A stretch of DNA of 64,000 bases from Hoeflea_A sp965249925 (lineage in GTDB: Bacteria; Pseudomonadota; Alphaproteobacteria; Rhizobiales; Rhizobiaceae). Both the position numbers and the translations under genes were made by a program. The stretch covers positions 6,076,001 through 6,140,000 of the forward strand of contig OZ252260.1 of assembly GCA_965249925.1 (NCBI GenBank). The letters run 5' to 3'. This document shows positions 59,895 through 64,000 of this stretch, in pieces (within the stretch, counting starts at the first letter, position 1; every line of letters begins with the position of its first letter). The notes under the pieces were generated by a model, which was not told the DNA's origin, did no database searches, and saw nothing but the letters and a program-made list of their open reading frames with translations.

Positions 59895-61295
59895 GTGTTA
59901 TCGATGTTGAAATTACTGCGGTTTTGGCGCTACGCGCTTGGTCTAATTTTGTCCGGCGAAATTGAAACTACATCTTTGATGCAGAAATTACCTCTTTTGG
60001 TAATGGTAATTGCCGGCTTGATAGTGCTTCAATTAAATAATCCATACCTGATACTGGGCTACTCAGTCCTTTGTGGGATAATTGTCATTGCTCGCAACAG
60101 GCTTCATCAGAGTCGGTTAGATACTGCTGCGAAACGACACCTGCAAAGCAATACGAGCGAAGGCTTCGCCCTTTATCTTCGACCATTTGTAGAAGACAAT
60201 CGTATGCGCAACAAATCACTGTCAGTTGTGCATCTGCTGTTTGGTGGGTTTGCGTTCATCGCGGCTGACAGGCAATTCGGAAACTCACTCAGTGACGAAC
60301 AATCGCTTGAAGATCAAATGCGTGAGCTCAAGCTTGATTTGGTCACCGTACGTGAGCCGGGAGTCGGACGGAGTGAGGGTGCCGGAACTGTCACCCTAGA
60401 AAATGAGTGGAAGGATCGTGTTCGCGATTTAATCGACCGCAGTTCGGTGGTCTTGTATGTTGGCGGCGCAACGCCCGGTGCACAATTTGAACTTTCATTG
60501 ATCCTCGAAGAGCGTAGTCGTACGGAAAAAACCGTATTTGTCGTTCCGGGTCCGTTGCGGCGCCAATCGCCCATCGATCCATCCCCGCTCAAGGCCGTGA
60601 AGCTCGCGTGGGAACACTGGGGTATAGAAGACGCAAGCGGAACACCCAAGCACAGTTTTGCAACACGTCTGCTTGGAGGATCGGCTGTCTTGGTCGCATG
60701 GGAGAGCCGCCGAAATCGCACGCTGTCGACTTTTGAGATACAGGCTGTTGTCGAATCAATTATTGGGGATGTTGGGCGCGCGTCCCTAAATCGAACAGTG
60801 GGTATGCCAATGGCCTTCTGCTTTTCCGCGCTGAAGGGTGATGACTTAAAGCTTGCTCAGCGAGAGTTCGATGAATCGTATCCAGGGAACTGGTTACTGG
60901 ATGAGTCGTTCACAGGTTACGATGCCATGTCTTGCGTCATGATCGAACATCTGGATCGGATGTTTCCAACGCGGGAGCACGGCATGCTTCTCCGATTTAT
61001 GCAGCTTCAATCCTTCGATGAGACGGTCGGAGAGGAGGGTGCTGTCACAATTCAAGATCCCCGAAAAGCCTCGTTGGCTGCAGCCTGTTGCTATCACGGC
61101 TTCATGGTGCCTGAGACAAAGTGGTCACCTGATCTGGAGTTTATTGAAGGCAATGCCCGCTTCCTGCTTACTTCCCTCGGTCGAGTATCCGCTGGCGCGG
61201 CCCACTACCGATTGGCCATTCAGGAACAAGTGCGCAAAAAACCTAGGCAAATTTATCTCCGAGACGATTGGAAGACTGTAGGTATTGTAGATTAA
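59895..61295 (+). CDS. Two-TM protein with a TIR-like cytoplasmic domain, putative effector
   Basis: 466 residues (467 codons with stop) from GTG 59895; ATG 59904 is an alternative. Two transmembrane helices (LPLLVMVIAGLIVLQL and YLILGYSVLCGIIVIA) precede a cytoplasmic domain. That domain has FALYLRPFVEDNR, a SLEDQMRELKLDLVTVREPG strand, then NEWKDRVRDLIDRSSVVLYVGGATPGAQFELSLILEE. This alpha/beta order (YLRPF opening, a W-x-x-x-V helix, a VVL strand and a TPG-x-x-x-E loop) is like TIR-related or nucleotide-binding Rossmann-like domains seen in membrane-tethered proteins. The helical rest has no known match. Possible membrane-acting defence effector; evidence is only architectural. Confidence 0.5.
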   Translation: MLSMLKLLRFWRYALGLILSGEIETTSLMQKLPLLVMVIAGLIVLQLNNPYLILGYSVLCGIIVIARNRLHQSRLDTAAKRHLQSNTSEGFALYLRPFVEDNRMRNKSLSVVHLLFGGFAFIAADRQFGNSLSDEQSLEDQMRELKLDLVTVREPGVGRSEGAGTVTLENEWKDRVRDLIDRSSVVLYVGGATPGAQFELSLILEERSRTEKTVFVVPGPLRRQSPIDPSPLKAVKLAWEHWGIEDASGTPKHSFATRLLGGSAVLVAWESRRNRTLSTFEIQAVVESIIGDVGRASLNRTVGMPMAFCFSALKGDDLKLAQREFDESYPGNWLLDESFTGYDAMSCVMIEHLDRMFPTREHGMLLRFMQLQSFDETVGEEGAVTIQDPRKASLAAACCYHGFMVPETKWSPDLEFIEGNARFLLTSLGRVSAGAAHYRLAIQEQVRKKPRQIYLRDDWKTVGIVD

Positions 61296-61439
61296 TGCGA
61301 TGCGACGGTTAGGAAGGTGCGGAACGGTGGCGCAACGATTAGTCTGCGTCGTTTCAGTAAAATGGTATGCATAATTCAGTTCTGATCGCCCACGACACCA
61401 GCAAGTCTGAGAGGCCAACCTGTCCCGAACCAGCTGGCA

Positions 61440-61667
61440 GTGGCGCCCGGGCCCGTTGCGCCTGCAGGTCTGTTCGCCATGGCACCGGCGCCTGGCGAGG
61501 AAAGTGACGAACCGGAGAAGAAGACATTCGGTGATGCGTTGGGCGAGGGCCTGAACGCCTTGGCTGAAGGCTACGGTCAGGTGCGCCGGCCGCGGCGCTC
61601 GACGCCGGTGCCGCAGAATGCGTTTTTCAGCGCACAGGCAGTCCCATGGCTGGCGTCTTTGGGATAG
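61440..61667 (+). pseudogene. Fragment resembling the C-terminus of a phage structural protein
   Basis: An open frame with proline/alanine-rich text (VAPGPVAPAGLFAMAPAPGEE) and a helical end (KTFGDALGEGLNALAEGYGQVRRPR). It continues in frame upstream of GTG 61440 (PVPNQLAVAPGP) without a start. It looks like the tail end of a longer protein whose front is lost. No ribosome site. Part of the decayed portion of the element. Confidence 0.4.
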
Positions 61668-61681
61668 GAGCGCGCCAGGGG

Positions 61682-61957
61682 CTAAATCCGCTTCAGATGG
61701 TTGCACAACGGGCATTCATCTTCTGCCGCCATGTCTAATTCTATATCGATTGCCTCCACAACATCTTTCCGCATGTCGTACAGGCGTTGCCATTTGAGTT
61801 GCTGTGTCGCACTGGCATAGGCGTGCCGCTCTGCATCGTCGTCGTATACGCGGATCAGAACATCGGTATGCACGGGACAGACCTTGAGGGCGCCCGTACG
61901 CAATGCGGCATCGCGGGCGATCTCTTCGACTTCATCACAATAGTTGTTGATTGACAC
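61682..61957 (-). CDS. Small hypothetical protein with CPxC/CPVH motifs
   Basis: I set the start at GTG 61957 because AGGAGA is 6 bases upstream; the frame extends to 62101. The 91 residues have a CPVHTDVLIRVYDDD segment (about 28-42) and a C-terminal CPLCNHLKRI, so three cysteines and a histidine that might hold zinc. Helical between (AYASATQQLKWQRLYDMRKDVVEAIDIELD). Similar small zinc-ribbon-like proteins occur in phages. An ACAGTGTTA site lies upstream (62022-62030). Confidence 0.55.
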   Translation of the reverse strand: MSINNYCDEVEEIARDAALRTGALKVCPVHTDVLIRVYDDDAERHAYASATQQLKWQRLYDMRKDVVEAIDIELDMAAEDECPLCNHLKRI

Positions 61958-62210
61958 ACACTTCTCCTGACTATTTAGCGGAAGGTAAAACGCCCAGCCA
62001 CAAAGGCTCGCGTCTGAGCCGACAGTGTTACCCAATAGAGTTATCAAATCGCCAACACCGGCACGAAATGAACCATGCGGTGCGTAGCCTCCGCCCCGCA
62101 TCCATAGACCCCGAGAAATCTAGCTTTTCGAGGCTTGTGCGCGTCAGCCGATCGTCCTATGCCAGTTATGCAACGGAGGCAGCCGGAAACATCGTAGGAG
62201 GTAATTGACG

Positions 62211-63170
62211 ATGATCCGATATGGAAGCTCCGCGCAGTCAAGCAAGGCCGTTGCCGTTTCGATCGTGGGCGATCTGAGCCCGGACCAGCGTACCAGGCTG
62301 AGTCAGATCACCGAACGCATCCGGAAACGCCACAGGGCCCAGATACAGTCCATTCTCGACACCGGCACGGACTTGCTCAAGGTCAAGGGTATGCTGGCTC
62401 ACGGGGCCTTTGTTAAGTGGCTCGAGGATGAGTTCGATTGGACGCGCCAAACAGCATTCCGGTACATGAATGCGGCAACCCACTTCGGCGGCAAATGTAA
62501 CATAGTGTTACATTTGAGCCCGACGACGATCTACGAATTGGCAGCACCATCGACGCCGGATGAGGTTCGCGACAAGCTGGTTAAGCGTCTGGAGAAAGGC
62601 GAGCACGTTACATCCGACCAGGTGAAAGAAATGGCCTCCACGGCAAAGGCGAGCGCCAGCCAGGACGAGGATACCTCCTCGCAACGGGAAACAAGCACAC
62701 CAGACGCACAGGAAGGTCAAGTCGAGATGATGGACGAACCGCGGCAACCAGGACTTGGCGACGATGGGAAGCCGCTGGAGATCGACGGCACGGCGGAACT
62801 GATCTCGTCGAGTGTGGTGCAACCGGATCCGCCGGCCGAAGACGGCGATGGATCCTCGCACGGTGCGGTCGATGACAAGGTTTCGGTTCAATCTGATCTC
62901 GTTGACGACTACGAGGAACCAGCACCGCCGCTCGATGCCGCCGAAGAAGTGGAGCAACCGGAGCCAGCCGAAACCAATGTCACCGACGTTGCCGAACGCA
63001 TCCGCCAGCGGCGGCAGGACAAGATCGTGAGCCTTCTCGTTGCTGGACTGGGCGACAATGAAACCGAGCTTCTGAATCTGATGAGCGAGGGCCAGTGGTC
63101 CGCTCAGAGCGTGTTCGACGATCTGCTTGGCAGGCTGAAAGAGCGGAGCCGTTCAGGGCTGGCGTGGTGA
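62211..63170 (+). CDS. DUF3102 protein (phage/plasmid replication-partition type)
   Basis: 319 residues; ATG 62211 has TAGGAGG at 9 bases, preferred to TTG 62205. The DUF3102 core spans about 15-130: LSQITERIRKRHRAQIQSILDTGTDLLKVKGMLAHGAFVKWLEDEFDWTRQTAFRYMNAA, with LSPTTIYELAAPSTPDEVRDKLV. The family often accompanies ParB-like or replication functions in plasmids and prophages and probably binds DNA. A very acidic linker and a C-terminal helical part (IRQRRQDKIVSLLVAGLGDNETELL) follow. A perfect 11-bp inverted repeat lies inside its coding region (62492-62516). Confidence 0.75.
   Translation: MIRYGSSAQSSKAVAVSIVGDLSPDQRTRLSQITERIRKRHRAQIQSILDTGTDLLKVKGMLAHGAFVKWLEDEFDWTRQTAFRYMNAATHFGGKCNIVLHLSPTTIYELAAPSTPDEVRDKLVKRLEKGEHVTSDQVKEMASTAKASASQDEDTSSQRETSTPDAQEGQVEMMDEPRQPGLGDDGKPLEIDGTAELISSSVVQPDPPAEDGDGSSHGAVDDKVSVQSDLVDDYEEPAPPLDAAEEVEQPEPAETNVTDVAERIRQRRQDKIVSLLVAGLGDNETELLNLMSEGQWSAQSVFDDLLGRLKERSRSGLAW
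62492..62516. promoter_or_regulatory. Perfect intragenic inverted repeat CAAATGTAACA-TAG-TGTTACATTTG
   Basis: An 11-bp perfect dyad with a 3-base centre inside the DUF3102 gene. Length and symmetry are much beyond chance for coding DNA, which suggests a binding site for a dimer (possibly the gene's own product) or a partition/replication site. Confidence 0.55.
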
Positions 63171-63202
63171 CTGGGAAACGAGCCGCACAAGGAGGAACTG
63201 GG

Positions 63203-63796
63203 TTGGTTTGGTTCTGGATATTCAATCATCGCGATGACACGCTTCCAGCGGCCAAGTGCCGGCGCACAAACGCTCCCGGAGAAATCACCGGATCCCAGAT
63301 AGTATATTACCCCGGACGCCTGAAGGACCGCGATGACTCGCCGATGCTGGAACTTCATGGGCCGAACAAAAAGCGTATCGAAAAGATCGTGTGCCTGCCG
63401 ACATATACAACGTGTCCGTTGGTCGATCACACAGTCCAGAAAGTGCTGAGCGAAACCGTTCCGTCAGAAGAGATCCAGTTCTTAAGAGCGCACGTCAGAT
63501 GGGGTGACCGAATCGTGGAAGACTTTTCGTTTGCCCGACCGCTCAACACAGTGGATTGCGTCGACCTCGACAAAACGCAAATCACGTATTGGGACGCTGA
63601 AGGCGAACTGTTCAGCAATTTCGAGAGACTGGTGCTGAAGCCGAATTGCATGGACGGCAAACACTACATTCGAACAAAGTATTTTATTCAGGTGTTGATT
63701 TCGGATGAGGTCAAGGCGGCTCTGGACGAGGTCAATGATGGCTCCATGCTGTTCGTCCGACCGGAAGAAATAGTGCCTTGGTACAAAGATACATAG
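63203..63796 (+). CDS. Imm11/DUF1629-like protein
   Basis: About 197 residues from TTG 63203, which follows AAGGAGGA by 6-7 bases; the frame continues upstream to 63095 without a site. The central part FARPLNTVDCVDLDKTQITYWDAEG, VLKPNCMDGKHYIRTKYFIQVLISDEVKAALDEVN and the end FVRPEEI fit the DUF1629/Imm11 family. That family is a group of immunity proteins to polymorphic toxins, also present as stray genes in mobile elements. No partner toxin is seen; it may lie beyond 64000. Confidence 0.6.
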   Translation: MVWFWIFNHRDDTLPAAKCRRTNAPGEITGSQIVYYPGRLKDRDDSPMLELHGPNKKRIEKIVCLPTYTTCPLVDHTVQKVLSETVPSEEIQFLRAHVRWGDRIVEDFSFARPLNTVDCVDLDKTQITYWDAEGELFSNFERLVLKPNCMDGKHYIRTKYFIQVLISDEVKAALDEVNDGSMLFVRPEEIVPWYKDT

Positions 63797-64000
63797 GGAC
63801 GGCATTTAGAAGCCGGCGGTTCCGTCAGGGTGCGCTCTTATCGAACAGTGATGCGATTATTGTTCGATAATCTGAAACAGCTTTGAAACTTTACCGCGCA
63901 CTGAGCAGAGCAACAGCTGCTGAGAGACCAATGCGAGGCCGCCGGCAAATGTTGATTTTTGGTTCTCTCCTCTTACTCAAAATCTATGGTAGGTGCAAAG

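Larger units (their letters stand above)
46998..64000. mobile_element. Integrated phage-related element (satellite or decayed prophage), right end not in window
   Basis: Starting at the tRNA-Lys fragment, the element has an integrase, an AlpA-like protein, two DUF1376 proteins, a TOPRIM primase, two ejection-type proteins, a HEPN-type protein, a two-TM putative effector, DUF3102 and Imm11-like genes. No terminase, portal, capsid, tail or lysis gene is seen in 17 kb. The right att site was not found up to 64000. Confidence 0.65.

Overview
The window reads like a chromosomal region of an alphaproteobacterium. Codon use is GC-rich over most of the left third, SD-led genes form tight ATGA-overlapped operons, a TAXI-type TRAP transporter is present, and the AraC and BTAD-type regulators are of kinds common in Hyphomicrobiales-like and Rhodospirillales-like genomes. 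This placement is inferred from gene content; there is no rRNA gene to anchor it. All coordinates, repeat periods and motif counts were read by eye, without searches or alignments.

Bases 1-25.8 kb are metabolic and mostly GC-rich. A truncated nucleotidyltransferase-fold gene and two tiny YdcH/DUF465-like genes lead into a catabolic cluster (1.7-16.4 kb). It holds two amidohydrolase-2 paralogues that lack the usual N-terminal HxH, two acyl-CoA synthetase-like AMP ligases, a tandem alpha/beta-hydrolase, a GlcD-like FAD oxidase, an acyl-CoA dehydrogenase, a TAXI TRAP uptake system, an AraC regulator and a cupin. Together they look like uptake, CoA activation and oxidation of an unidentified carboxylic acid. 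After a GNAT enzyme and a YHYH-domain exported protein comes a complete insertion sequence (18561-20220). A methyltransferase, a third AMP ligase, a second AraC regulator, a 70-residue Tat-like small protein and an SDR follow. The last two are preceded by copies of the same ~60-bp upstream element.

Bases 25.8-44.8 kb are accessory and the most unusual part. A 1,245-residue protein joins a DyP-type peroxidase to a C-terminal cytochrome P450-like domain. A 1,227-residue BTAD/AAA-ATPase/TPR regulator converges on it. Divergent from the regulator is a 2,469-residue RTX adhesin-like protein with seven 114-residue repeats (arranged as a higher-order triplet duplication) and three near-identical 367-residue repeats. 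Both large genes have 11-bp-spaced direct repeats in their promoters of the kind used by SARP/BTAD regulators. A degenerate and an intact copy of one small minus-strand gene lie to the left and right of this block. A papain-like protease fused to a lipase-like alpha/beta hydrolase follows.

Bases 44.8-47.0 kb hold an IS3 transposase remnant, a two-CBS protein and a GNAT enzyme. At 46998-47047 lies only the 3' part of a tRNA-Lys (minus strand), immediately before a tyrosine integrase. From there to the right edge runs an integrated element: integrase, AlpA-like excisionase, two DUF1376 replication proteins, a zinc-ribbon/TOPRIM primase, two phage ejection (pilot)-like proteins, a HEPN-type protein, a two-TM putative effector, a DUF3102 protein and an Imm11/DUF1629-like protein. 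No terminase, portal or capsid gene is visible, so it is either a phage satellite or a decayed prophage. Its right end, predicted to carry the intact tRNA-Lys, lies outside the window.
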